A stretch of 64,000 nucleotides of DNA from an uncultured Pelagibacteraceae bacterium. Its GTDB lineage: Bacteria > Pseudomonadota > Alphaproteobacteria > Pelagibacterales > Pelagibacteraceae. This document shows positions 26,898 through 35,925 of the stretch, in pieces. Both the position numbers and the translations under genes were made by a program. The notes beneath the pieces are model-generated. The model made no database searches, had not been told where the DNA came from, and was given only the letters and a program-made list of their open reading frames with translations. The stretch is taken from assembly GCA_902527215.1 (NCBI GenBank), contig CABZOF010000002.1, forward strand, positions 186,001 through 250,000, given 5' to 3'. Every line of letters begins with the position of its first letter. Positions within the stretch are counted from its first letter, which is position 1.

Positions 26898-27819
26898 TAA
26901 TTTCTATATTTTTTTTTATTTTTTTATAAAAAATTATTGAAAAGTTATTTAGTTGTCTATTTGTTTCTTCATTGATTAATCTCTTGAGTTGTTCATCTAA
27001 ATTAAATTTTTGAATAAACTCTTTTTTATTATTTAATTTAATTAATATATATCCACCTTGTATTTTGATTGGTTTACTTACTTGATTTATATCTAATCTT
27101 TTTACTTCATTATTAATTATTTTTGATAATTGCAGTTCATTAACCCATCCAATTAACCCGCCATTTTTTGATGTATTGGCAATACTATAAATGTTTGCAG
27201 TATTTTCAAAACCAATATCATTAATATTTTTTTTTATGTTATTCAATTCTTCTTCCATGCTTGTGTTTAGATTTTCCTTAAATACAATTTCAGATAAATT
27301 GTATTCATAAATTTTATTCCTATTATTATATTGATCTAATATTCTTTTTTTTAATTCTTCTCTATTGATCTTAATATTATTTATATAATTTTTAAAAATA
27401 AATTGATTCCATAAAGCTTCAACTTTAAGTTTATTTCTTATTATTTTATAATCCAAATTATTTAATTTTAATTTTTCAATAAATGCAGACTTATTATCTA
27501 AATTTTTGTTTTTAAGAATTTTTTTTTCTAAATTATCAATAATGTTTTGATTTTTATTAAAATCGTAAAACTTTTTTAATTCATTTTTTTTTATAATTTC
27601 AGTGATTAATGAATCTTTTGAAATTTTTTCTATTCTATTATTATCTAGTTCAATTAATTTAGGATTTAAAAAAATTAAATATTTTTTCTCATTATCTATA
27701 TCAATGTTTGTAATTATCTCATTATTAACCTTAGCTTTAATTTCTATTACATTACTATTCACAATTTTATTTACAGAAAATATTACAACTAAGATAAGAA
27801 TGAGTTTAATTTTTTTCAT
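26887..27819 (-). CDS. surA: Periplasmic peptidyl-prolyl isomerase SurA
   Basis: A 310-residue exported chaperone with an N-terminal signal peptide (positively charged start and hydrophobic core to about residue 21), a SurA_N-like helical domain and a single parvulin domain (about residues 170-265, with GGLIGWV at 220-226). E. coli SurA has two parvulin domains and is about 100 residues longer; the single-domain form is usual in alphaproteobacteria. It escorts outer-membrane proteins, and its gene sits directly after lptD, a known client, with a 4-base overlap. Confidence 0.85.
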   Translation of the reverse strand: MKKIKLILILVVIFSVNKIVNSNVIEIKAKVNNEIITNIDIDNEKKYLIFLNPKLIELDNNRIEKISKDSLITEIIKKNELKKFYDFNKNQNIIDNLEKKILKNKNLDNKSAFIEKLKLNNLDYKIIRNKLKVEALWNQFIFKNYINNIKINREELKKRILDQYNNRNKIYEYNLSEIVFKENLNTSMEEELNNIKKNINDIGFENTANIYSIANTSKNGGLIGWVNELQLSKIINNEVKRLDINQVSKPIKIQGGYILIKLNNKKEFIQKFNLDEQLKRLINEETNRQLNNFSIIFYKKIKKNIEINEY

Positions 27820-30236
27820 CTATTGTTAACAAGTGTATTTGCCGACCCCCTTAATTCTGTAAATGGAATAAACTTAATTAAAAAAGCCAAATTTTGATCT
27901 GGAACTAAATTTCCATCTCTAAAAAATTTTTTCTGATACTGGAATGTCACATAAAGACAATCTGTTTCATATATATAGGATAAATTATAATTCTGTGTAA
28001 AGTCTGTCTTTAAATCTTTTGTAGTGTTAAAAGTTAGAGAATGTTCATTATTAAATTTTATGTTTGTCTCATTTGATATAGTTTCACTATTACCTAATTC
28101 ATGATTTTCTGTTACGTAATTAAAAGTTGTTAATAATTTGTTTGAACCAATTTCGGCGGAGATAGCATCATAATTTGAAAACTTCATGTCTCTATCATAA
28201 GAAAAATCGTAGCCTAATTCAAAATAGTCACTAGGTTTATAAAAAAAACTACCCACGATATCAGATCTTGTTTGGTCTAATTTTGCCTTCTCAGGCATTG
28301 AGCTATTTTTTTTGTCTTTAATTACATTTCCTATGTTAAAGCCTAATATTTTTTCTTTAAAAAAGTTCTGTTTTTCGTATTCCAATCCAATTGTTAATGA
28401 CCGTCCTGTTTCAGCTGTATCTCCAGTTCCAATTCTACTTGGTGAAAATATATTTCCGTAACCTAACCTTGTAGAATTTGATGATATATCTGTACTACCG
28501 GTTGGAGTAAACTTAAATTGAATTTTAGGTTTAAGAAAATTAGTCATATCATTAGATAGTTTTTTTTTTAGTGGTAGCTCTGAATTTATTAGCATGGATC
28601 CTAACAATTCATGTTCACTATCTTCGTTTAGGGTCGATGAATTTTCAGAATATTTATTTAAATTTTTTAATAAGAGCCTGTAGTTTGTTAGAACTCCACC
28701 ATTTGTAAAATAATTATATGAAGAAAAATTAAAGTCATTGTTTAATTGAGCTTCGTATATATTAGTTTCATAATTTTTTTGATAGCCACTAGAGGTAAAA
28801 CTGAATTTACCATTGTAACTTTGATCTAGTTCAATATTCTTATCAAATACAAAACTAGGAAGAATATATTGGTACCTATCACTATCTTTTGTAACATTTA
28901 AGCTTTCATACACTCTCATTGAGGTTTTTAAAGCTGTATTATCATCAAACATTTTATCTATTTCTAAAAAAGATCTTAGGGTACTTGTGTCAAATTTTGA
29001 TACCATACTATTAGTTTCTTCTATTCCACGAAAATCATGAATTTTTAAATAATTATCATTTGAAACATTTTGAAATTCAAATTCATATGAAGTGCTATCA
29101 TTAAATTTTCCTTCTGAGTTTAAAAAAAAGTGGGTATTTGCATTTCCTTCATTTTGGTTAAAACTAAAATCTGCAATTAGATCAGAATTTTTAAAACTTT
29201 CTCTATATTCAGATTGTAGAATAAAATCACCATCGGAATACATTCTCGGGTTAAATGTCATATCTTTTGCTTCTGATATAGCTAGAAAATATGGAACATT
29301 GATTGCTCTTCCTAAATTATCTGAGCTTGAATATACTGGAGTTAAAAACCCTGACTTTCTTTTAACTGTTGGATCTGGATGACTAAAGTAGGGAAAGAAA
29401 AATACTTTCTTACCAAATAATTTTAGCCAAGAATTTTTGTATTGAAATAATCTTTGTATTTTGTCGTGTATGAATTCATGACTTTGTAATTCCCAGCCTC
29501 TACACTCTTTATTTTCTATATTGCACGTACTAAACACAGCTTTGTGTATTGTTGTTTTTTCTTCATTAGATGTTGCAGATTTTCCTTTTAAAAGTGGATC
29601 ATTGTCATTATTTCCAAAAAAGTCATCGACAAATTCTACTATTAACTCTTTTCCCGCTAGTTCCTTCGATTTAAGATTAACTTTTGCCTTTTCAAATAAA
29701 TAACTATTATTTTGATTATCAATTATATTTGTTCTTTCTGAGGATATAATCTCTTCAACTGTATCAAATAAAAAACCATCCTGAAAATTATAAATATTAT
29801 TTGTATCATCATATACTTTTGTATCTGACTCACTCAAAACTTCCATTGAATTTCTATTATATAAAACATCTTTTGAAAAAACTTCATATCTATTTTCAAC
29901 TTTTATAAATGTATCTCCCTGTGTAAGAATTATATTATCTATTTCGTTATATATTGCTTTATCACTTTCAATATAAACATTATTTAGATTATCAAAAAAT
30001 TTAACATTTCCAATAATTACTAATTCAGAAATTGATTTATTATATTTTGATTTGTCACCCTCTACTATAATTTTTTGATTTGGAATTTTTGCAATACCTT
30101 TTAATGAATAAATCATATTACCTTCTTCCTCTATCTGAATATTCTTTGAGTCAAAAAAAATAGTATCAGCTTCAATTTCTGTTATAAAAAAAAAGGTGAA
30201 TATAAATATTATTAATCCAATAAACTTAGTTTTCAT
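27816..30236 (-). CDS. lptD: LPS-assembly protein LptD
   Basis: An 806-residue outer-membrane protein. It has a signal peptide (about residues 1-23), a periplasmic OstA/LptA-like beta-jellyroll (about 25-250) and a long C-terminal beta-barrel rich in alternating aromatic and polar residues. Conserved LptD elements include WELQSHEF near 245 and KKVFFFPYFSHPDPTVKRKSG near 275-295. It forms the outer-membrane end of the lipopolysaccharide transport bridge with LptE. The gene is in a run with lptG and lptF, showing that this lineage makes or at least transports LPS. Confidence 0.92.
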   Translation of the reverse strand: MKTKFIGLIIFIFTFFFITEIEADTIFFDSKNIQIEEEGNMIYSLKGIAKIPNQKIIVEGDKSKYNKSISELVIIGNVKFFDNLNNVYIESDKAIYNEIDNIILTQGDTFIKVENRYEVFSKDVLYNRNSMEVLSESDTKVYDDTNNIYNFQDGFLFDTVEEIISSERTNIIDNQNNSYLFEKAKVNLKSKELAGKELIVEFVDDFFGNNDNDPLLKGKSATSNEEKTTIHKAVFSTCNIENKECRGWELQSHEFIHDKIQRLFQYKNSWLKLFGKKVFFFPYFSHPDPTVKRKSGFLTPVYSSSDNLGRAINVPYFLAISEAKDMTFNPRMYSDGDFILQSEYRESFKNSDLIADFSFNQNEGNANTHFFLNSEGKFNDSTSYEFEFQNVSNDNYLKIHDFRGIEETNSMVSKFDTSTLRSFLEIDKMFDDNTALKTSMRVYESLNVTKDSDRYQYILPSFVFDKNIELDQSYNGKFSFTSSGYQKNYETNIYEAQLNNDFNFSSYNYFTNGGVLTNYRLLLKNLNKYSENSSTLNEDSEHELLGSMLINSELPLKKKLSNDMTNFLKPKIQFKFTPTGSTDISSNSTRLGYGNIFSPSRIGTGDTAETGRSLTIGLEYEKQNFFKEKILGFNIGNVIKDKKNSSMPEKAKLDQTRSDIVGSFFYKPSDYFELGYDFSYDRDMKFSNYDAISAEIGSNKLLTTFNYVTENHELGNSETISNETNIKFNNEHSLTFNTTKDLKTDFTQNYNLSYIYETDCLYVTFQYQKKFFRDGNLVPDQNLAFLIKFIPFTELRGSANTLVNNR

Positions 30237-31313
30237 TTAATTTAGTTAATCCTAACCCACATATAAGAAATATAAGAACTTGAGGCAACCAAATTGATAC
30301 CAGAATAGGAAATGTTTCATTTTTACCAAATAATATTGAAAAATAATTCATATAATAAAACACTACTGAGACCAATACTCCAACAACAACTAAAAAAAAT
30401 TTTGATTTTATAAAATTTAGTTTAAACATTAGCAATGCACCAATAATGGTAGTTAGAGTAAGATAAAATGGTATGCTATATATTTTATTTAGGTGTAATT
30501 TAACTTCAGTAGCTGAATAACCAATAGCCTCATAATTTTTTTCTAATTGTATTAACTGGAATATATTTAAGGAGTTTAAATTTGAATATAAATTTGAAAT
30601 TATTTTTCCATTGAATGATGAAGAATAATTATATTTACTTAAGTTTTTAGTCTGCCTATCCTCAGAATAAATTTTAACTTCTTTAAGTTTCCAATCCTTT
30701 AATGTTATATCTCCTTTGCTAGCAATTATAGTATTTAAAAGTTTATATTTTTTATCTAATTCTGTGATTATAATATTTTGTAATGTATTTTTTTTATAAT
30801 TTGTCGCATTTATAATATACAATTTTGATCCATCTTTGCTATTTTCTTTGATCCAAAGACCATCATCATTCACTACAGCCAAATGATCTCCAGTGCTGGA
30901 ATACTGATATTTAATATTAAGATACAAACTTTTTAAATTTGCAGAAAATGAGTAGTAAACAATTATTATTGCTATTCCCAAAACTAAAGAAACTATTGAA
31001 ATTATAGAGGTAATTTTAAAATTATTTATTCCATGGCTTCTAAGAAGTTCAATCTCATCTCTTTCAAAAAGACTAATAAAAAAAAACATTACACCTAATA
31101 AAAATATAAATGGTAGTATCTCAAAAACTATCGAAGGTATGTTTAAAATTGTTAAGATTATTGGATAATACATACTACTATTTTTATTCTCAAAAAATTT
31201 TATTTCTTCAAATATATTTAAAAAAAACTTAAAAAAATAAAAACAACAATTATTATTAAGATATTTTTAAGAAAAAGTTTCGTTAAATATTTTTCATAAT
31301 TTTTTAAGATCAT
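30226..31313 (-). CDS. lptG: LPS export permease LptG, split by a frameshift near its start
   Basis: The long ORF (30226-31173, 315 residues) encodes the LptG periplasmic domain and C-terminal helices but lacks the first transmembrane helix. That helix is present upstream in another frame. An ATG at 31311-31313, overlapping the lptF stop as ATGA, encodes MILKNYEKYLTKLF and a hydrophobic segment, then hits TAA at 31218-31220 directly after a T8 tract on the coding strand. One more T would join both parts into a normal protein of about 360 residues. LptG pairs with LptF in the LptB2FG exporter that pulls LPS from the inner membrane. Either the gene is mutated, the tract is misassembled, or slippage restores the frame. 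Confidence 0.85.
31220..31227 (-). other. Homopolymer (T8 on coding strand) at the lptG frameshift
   Basis: Eight A bases on the plus strand, T8 in the lptG sense strand. Reading from the ATG at 31313 the tract runs into a TAA; with nine T bases the frame would continue into the main lptG ORF through codons for LNIFEEIKFFENKNSSMYYP. Homopolymers of this size are prone to sequencing error and to polymerase slippage. Confidence 0.8.
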
Positions 31314-32455
31314 AACAAATTTAATTTAAATTTTGTAATTAAAATTAGAAGTGAATAAAAAATAATCACCAGCGCTATTGGTAAGAATAAAATTAAAATT
31401 GTAATACTAATAGAGCTTAATATAAATTTCAAACTAATCTGTGAAATAATTATTACAAAACTTCCAATCAAAAACAAATTAATCTTATGATATTTTGAAA
31501 AATATTTTGATTTAGGTTCAATTATAATACTAGCTCCAATCAAAGCTATTATAAGAGTATAAAATGGTAAAATAAATCTCTTATAAAGTTCCTCACTAAT
31601 TTGAACAAGCGGTCTTGTTTTGCATTCTATATTTTTTAAATTTGATATTTCTATTACTTCATTGTTATTCAAGTTAAATAGAATTTTTTTTAAACAATTA
31701 AAAAGTGTTTTTGTGTCTAGTTCTTGAATTTTAGAATGTGTAATGGATTTAGTTGAAAAATTTGATAAATCATAATCTGTCTCTGAAAAGTTTAAAGTAT
31801 AAGTATTGTCTACATTAATATTTGTAATACCTCCATTATATAATCTTAAAAAATACTGATCATCATTTTGAATAATTTTGCCATTTTTTGAAATAATTAT
31901 TTTCGAGCCACCATCTATTTTTTCATTAATATATATTTTCTTAAGTTCACCATTTTTTTCATAATCTTCAACAAAAATTGTAAGATTTTTTACAACACTT
32001 ATAAATTTTTTTTCAGAAATCAATTTTGGCAAAAAATCTATGTTAGATGATTTAATATACTCTCTTCCTAGATTTTGAGATTTTGGTACTACAAACAGGT
32101 TGAGGAATAATTGTAATAATAAAAAAAAAAATGAAAATAATAATATATAATTAATAAATTGAATTTTTTTAATTCCGTTGTTCCAAAATACAATTAACTC
32201 ATTTGAATTAATATATTTATTGATAACGTAAAAAATTGAAATAAAAAATACAAAGATAATTGTCTTGCTAAAAATTTTTGGTAAATTTAAAGAGATATAG
32301 TAAAAATATATTTTTAGACTGTGCCCGTCGTCTGAAACTAGGTCTAAAAAATTTACAGCTTGTATTATCCAAACAATAAAAGTTATGCTGAATGACGAAA
32401 TCAAAAAGAAATTTACTATATCTAGTGAAAATTTACGAAATATTAATTTATTCAT
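31310..32455 (-). CDS. lptF: LPS export permease LptF
   Basis: A 381-residue YjgP/YjgQ-family permease with two N-terminal-half helix groups (helix 1 at about residues 12-32, further helices at 45-70 and 98-122), a periplasmic jellyroll domain (about 130-260) and C-terminal helices (about 295-375). The start MNKLIFRKFSLDIV with helix 1 intact fits the family. It is the partner of LptG; the two genes overlap by four bases (ATGA). Unlike lptG, no frameshift is seen. It is divergent from pepA with 54 bases between starts. Confidence 0.88.
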   Translation of the reverse strand: MNKLIFRKFSLDIVNFFLISSFSITFIVWIIQAVNFLDLVSDDGHSLKIYFYYISLNLPKIFSKTIIFVFFISIFYVINKYINSNELIVFWNNGIKKIQFINYILLFSFFFLLLQLFLNLFVVPKSQNLGREYIKSSNIDFLPKLISEKKFISVVKNLTIFVEDYEKNGELKKIYINEKIDGGSKIIISKNGKIIQNDDQYFLRLYNGGITNINVDNTYTLNFSETDYDLSNFSTKSITHSKIQELDTKTLFNCLKKILFNLNNNEVIEISNLKNIECKTRPLVQISEELYKRFILPFYTLIIALIGASIIIEPKSKYFSKYHKINLFLIGSFVIIISQISLKFILSSISITILILFLPIALVIIFYSLLILITKFKLNLL

Positions 32456-32509
32456 TGAAATTATTGTTTTTATAAATATACAACATTATCTAATAAAAAT
32501 TTCATAAAA

Positions 32510-33946
32510 ATGAAGCTAAATTTGAATTTTGTAAATAAAGTCCCAAAACTAGCTAAGGATAGCGAGATTATTCTCCTTACACAAAAAGTAAGAAAAAGTA
32601 AAGTGATTACGCAATTAACGAAATCAATATTTTCTAATAAACTTTTCTCTGAACAGGATTTTCTTATAAAAGATTATGACGATAAAAGTTATATATTCGT
32701 AAATTGCACTAAGTCAAAAGTTTCATTAGATTTTGAAAAACTTGGTTCGAAATTATATGTTTTCTTAAAGAAAAATAAGAAAGAGAATTCTTTTATTAAT
32801 GTAGAAAATAATTCTTTTAATAATTTTCAATTAGAAAAGTTTCTTCATGGAGTACAACTTAAGTCTTATAATTTTAATCTTTATAAAACAGATAAGAAAA
32901 AAAATGTTAATATAAATTTGAGCGTTGTTGGCAGTAACATTAAACAAAAAAATTTATTAAGAAATAAATTAAACGCTCTTTTGGAAGGAGTTTTTCTTAC
33001 TAGAGATTTAGTTTCTGAACCTGGAAATGTTTTGCACCCAGATGAATACGCAAAGAGAATTGTTAAATTAAGAAAGTTTGGACTAAAAGTAACAGTATAT
33101 GATCAAAGGAGATTAAAAAAATTAGGTTTTAATGCATTGCTTGGTGTCGGACAAGGAAGTATCAGAGGTTCTTACATGATAACCATAGAGTGGAATGGAA
33201 ATAAAAATAAATCAAAACCTTTGGCATTCGTTGGAAAAGGTGTTTGTTTTGATACTGGGGGAATTTCACTTAAGCCTGCAAAATTTATGGAGGATATGAC
33301 ATATGATATGGCAGGTTCAGCAACTGTTGTTGGTCTTATGAAAACTCTAGCTTTAAGGAAATCTAAAATTAATGCGGTTGGGGTTGTAGGATTAGTTGAA
33401 AATATGCCAGGAGCAAATGCACAGAGACCTGGAGATATTGTAAAATCCTATAGTGGACAAACGATCGAAGTTTTAAATACTGATGCTGAAGGAAGACTAG
33501 TTTTAGCAGATGCACTTACATATACCGAAGAGAAATTTAAGCCAAGTCTAATTATTGACTTAGCGACATTAACTGGAGCAATAATTGTTGCTCTAGGATC
33601 TGAATATGCTGGATTATGGTCAAATAATAAAAAATTGTCTAAACAACTTTTTGATGCTGGAGAACAAGTAGAGGAAAAGGTATGGGAAATGCCTCTACAC
33701 GAAAATTATAATAAATTAATGAACTCAAACAATGCTGACATGCAAAATATCAATTATGTTGGGGGAGCTGGATCAACAACCGCAGCTCAATTTTTACAGA
33801 GATTTATAATTAATAAAACACCCTGGGCACACTTAGATATTGCTGGCATGGCTTTTTCTAAATATGCTGGAGCATTGAACTCTGGTGGGGCAACTGGGTA
33901 TGGGGTTAGGTTACTAAATAAATTTATAGAGGAGAATTATGAGTAA
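32510..33946 (+). CDS. pepA: Cytosol (leucyl) aminopeptidase
   Basis: A 478-residue M17 metallopeptidase that removes N-terminal residues from peptides. The catalytic domain holds GKGVCFDTGGISLKP (Lys243 and Lys255 region), the VENMPGANAQRPGD segment and the family signature NTDAEGRL (residues 323-330) with metal ligands Asp and Glu. The N-terminal domain is diverged. The end of the gene contains GAGGAG, which serves as ribosome binding site for ndk, overlapping by eight bases. The usual holC between pepA and ndk is missing. Confidence 0.94.
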   Translation: MKLNLNFVNKVPKLAKDSEIILLTQKVRKSKVITQLTKSIFSNKLFSEQDFLIKDYDDKSYIFVNCTKSKVSLDFEKLGSKLYVFLKKNKKENSFINVENNSFNNFQLEKFLHGVQLKSYNFNLYKTDKKKNVNINLSVVGSNIKQKNLLRNKLNALLEGVFLTRDLVSEPGNVLHPDEYAKRIVKLRKFGLKVTVYDQRRLKKLGFNALLGVGQGSIRGSYMITIEWNGNKNKSKPLAFVGKGVCFDTGGISLKPAKFMEDMTYDMAGSATVVGLMKTLALRKSKINAVGVVGLVENMPGANAQRPGDIVKSYSGQTIEVLNTDAEGRLVLADALTYTEEKFKPSLIIDLATLTGAIIVALGSEYAGLWSNNKKLSKQLFDAGEQVEEKVWEMPLHENYNKLMNSNNADMQNINYVGGAGSTTAAQFLQRFIINKTPWAHLDIAGMAFSKYAGALNSGGATGYGVRLLNKFIEENYE

Positions 33947-34349
33947 TATTGAAAAAACTTTATCAATAATTAAGCCAGATGCTGTTGAAAGAAATTTGCA
34001 AGATCAGATTAAAAATGAATTTAAAAATAACGGATTTGAAATTTTAAAAGAAAAAAAAATTCATATTTCTAAAGAGGAGGCTGAAAAGTTTTATAAAGTT
34101 CATGAGTCTAAACCATTTTACAGCGATTTATGTACCTATTTATCTTCTGGACCAATTATTGTAATGAGTCTTCAAAAAGATAACGCAGTTTTAGAAAATA
34201 GGAAATTAATGGGAGCGACTAACCCCAAAGATGCTGAAGACGGAACACTTAGAAAAAAATATGGTATTTCAATTGATAAAAATTCTGTTCATGGATCAGA
34301 TAGTGTTGAAAATGCAAAGAAAGAGCTAGACTTTTTCTTTAATGATTAG
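33939..34349 (+). CDS. ndk: Nucleoside-diphosphate kinase
   Basis: A 136-residue kinase that equalises nucleoside di- and triphosphate pools through a phospho-histidine. The N-terminal TLSIIKPDAVERN, the central GATNPKDAEDGTLRKKYG and the active-site His118 in NSVHGSDSVENA are diagnostic. The length is slightly shorter than E. coli Ndk. Its ATG is inside the last codons of pepA with GAGGAG upstream, and its 3' end overlaps the convergent purN by 11 bases. Confidence 0.96.
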   Translation: MSNIEKTLSIIKPDAVERNLQDQIKNEFKNNGFEILKEKKIHISKEEAEKFYKVHESKPFYSDLCTYLSSGPIIVMSLQKDNAVLENRKLMGATNPKDAEDGTLRKKYGISIDKNSVHGSDSVENAKKELDFFFND

Positions 34350-34911
34350 TTAAAAATTTATTAATAGCTTTTGGATAAATTTCATGTTCAATTTTAAGCA
34401 CTTTTTTTTCTAAACTTCTTACATTATCTGATTTTAGGATTTTTACCTTCTTTTGTAAAATAACTTTACCTGAATCTAATTTTTCTGTTACTTTGTGAAT
34501 TGAAACTCCTGCAAATTGATCTTTATTTCTAATTGCTCTCTCATGTGTATTTAAACCTTTATACTTTGGCAAAAGTGATGGATGAATATTCAATATTGGC
34601 TTAGAAAATTTTTTTATAAAACTACCGGACAAGATTTTCATAAACCCAGCTAAACACAGAATATCTATGTTAAATTTATTTAGTAATTTTATTGATTTAT
34701 TTTCAAAATTTGATTTATTTTTAATTCCATAAATCTTTATATTTGATTTAGATGCATATTTTAATCCTTTAGCGTCTGGATTGTTTGAAATAACTAATAT
34801 AATTTTAAATAATGAATTTTTTTTTTTTGAGTGTTTTATTAAAGATTTTAAGTTACTACCTCTACCACTAATAAAAACAGCAGTATTTTTTTTACCAGGA
34901 TATTTTTCCAC
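34339..34911 (-). CDS. purN: Phosphoribosylglycinamide formyltransferase
   Basis: A 190-residue enzyme that transfers a formyl group from 10-formyltetrahydrofolate to GAR in purine synthesis. Motifs include FISGRGSNLKSL near residue 13, LAGFMKILS, and the catalytic NIHPSLLPKYKGLNTHERAI region (Asn-His) followed by GVSIHKVTEKLDSGKVI. It overlaps purM by 20 bases, so purM-purN are co-transcribed, and converges on ndk. Confidence 0.95.
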   Translation of the reverse strand: MEKYPGKKNTAVFISGRGSNLKSLIKHSKKKNSLFKIILVISNNPDAKGLKYASKSNIKIYGIKNKSNFENKSIKLLNKFNIDILCLAGFMKILSGSFIKKFSKPILNIHPSLLPKYKGLNTHERAIRNKDQFAGVSIHKVTEKLDSGKVILQKKVKILKSDNVRSLEKKVLKIEHEIYPKAINKFLTNH

Positions 34912-35914
34912 TTAATTTTACTTTTTTTGAATTTTTAACTATTTTACCAATTATATAAGGTTTAAAATTTTTTCCAAAATATTTTCTTACCAAATTTAAA
35001 TTTCTAGGATTTGTCACTAAACAAAAACCTACACCACAATTAAAGGTCTTTAACATTTCTTTCTCACTAACACCCATTTTATATAACCATGTAAAAATTT
35101 TTAATGTTTTGACTCTATTTAGGGCTATTTCAGCACATAAATTTTTTGGTATTATTCTTTTAATATTATCCACTAAACCTCCACCAGTTATATTTGCACA
35201 TCCATTTATTAAATTTTTTTCATTAATAAGAGATAATTCTTTTACATAAATTTTAGTCGGTCGAATTAATTCGTCTTTGAGAAATTTGTTCTTCTTGAAA
35301 TTTATTTTTTTTTTTTTTAAAAGATATCTCACTAAGGAATAACCATTAGAGTGTAGTCCATTAGAAGGTACCGCTAAAATAAGATCATTATTTCTAATTT
35401 TTTTATTAAGTATTTTTTTCTTTTCAACAAGACCAACAGCAAAACCTGCTATATCAAACTTCCCTTTGGTATACGTCCCTGGCATTTCAGCAGTTTCACC
35501 ACCAACTAATTTGCAACCCGCTATATCACATCCCTTAACAATTCCTTTAACTAAATGTTTTAATTTACTCAAACTAATTTTGCTAATCGAAATGTAGTCT
35601 AAGAACAAATAAGGCGTAGCCCCTTGAACGACTAAATCATTTGCACACATTGCAACAAGATCTATTCCAATTGTATCAAATTTATTTAGATCATTCGCAA
35701 TCTCAATTTTTGTTCCAACTCCATCAGTGCTAGTAACTATGTGAGGGTCTTTTAGTTTTCTAGGTATTGGTGAGATTGCTCCAAAGCCTCCTATATTCTT
35801 AAAATCACCACTTTTACTTGATTTTCTTGCTAGTGAACTTATGAACTTAACAAAACTATCTGCTTTTGGAATATTAACTCCACTCTTACTGTATGTTAAT
35901 TTATTTGATGCCAT
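34892..35914 (-). CDS. purM: Phosphoribosylformylglycinamidine cyclo-ligase
   Basis: A 340-residue AIR synthetase of purine biosynthesis. Key segments are SKSGVNIPKAD at the N-terminus, STDGVGTKIEIA and GGETAEMPGTY, which form the ATP-binding region, and NITGGGLVDNI and GVGFCLV toward the C-terminus. It starts 11 bases from the divergent DUF2066 gene; the purM-DUF2066-hda neighbourhood is common in proteobacteria. Confidence 0.95.
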   Translation of the reverse strand: MASNKLTYSKSGVNIPKADSFVKFISSLARKSSKSGDFKNIGGFGAISPIPRKLKDPHIVTSTDGVGTKIEIANDLNKFDTIGIDLVAMCANDLVVQGATPYLFLDYISISKISLSKLKHLVKGIVKGCDIAGCKLVGGETAEMPGTYTKGKFDIAGFAVGLVEKKKILNKKIRNNDLILAVPSNGLHSNGYSLVRYLLKKKKINFKKNKFLKDELIRPTKIYVKELSLINEKNLINGCANITGGGLVDNIKRIIPKNLCAEIALNRVKTLKIFTWLYKMGVSEKEMLKTFNCGVGFCLVTNPRNLNLVRKYFGKNFKPYIIGKIVKNSKKVKLSGKISW

Positions 35915-35925
35915 ATAACAAAGTT

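Noticed and set aside
31310-32455. Possible second frameshift in lptF
   Set aside because: The lptF frame is intact from its first helix to the stop and has normal length.
35893-35925. Upstream start for the DUF2066 gene
   Set aside because: It lies inside purM and adds residues before a clear signal peptide beginning at 35926.
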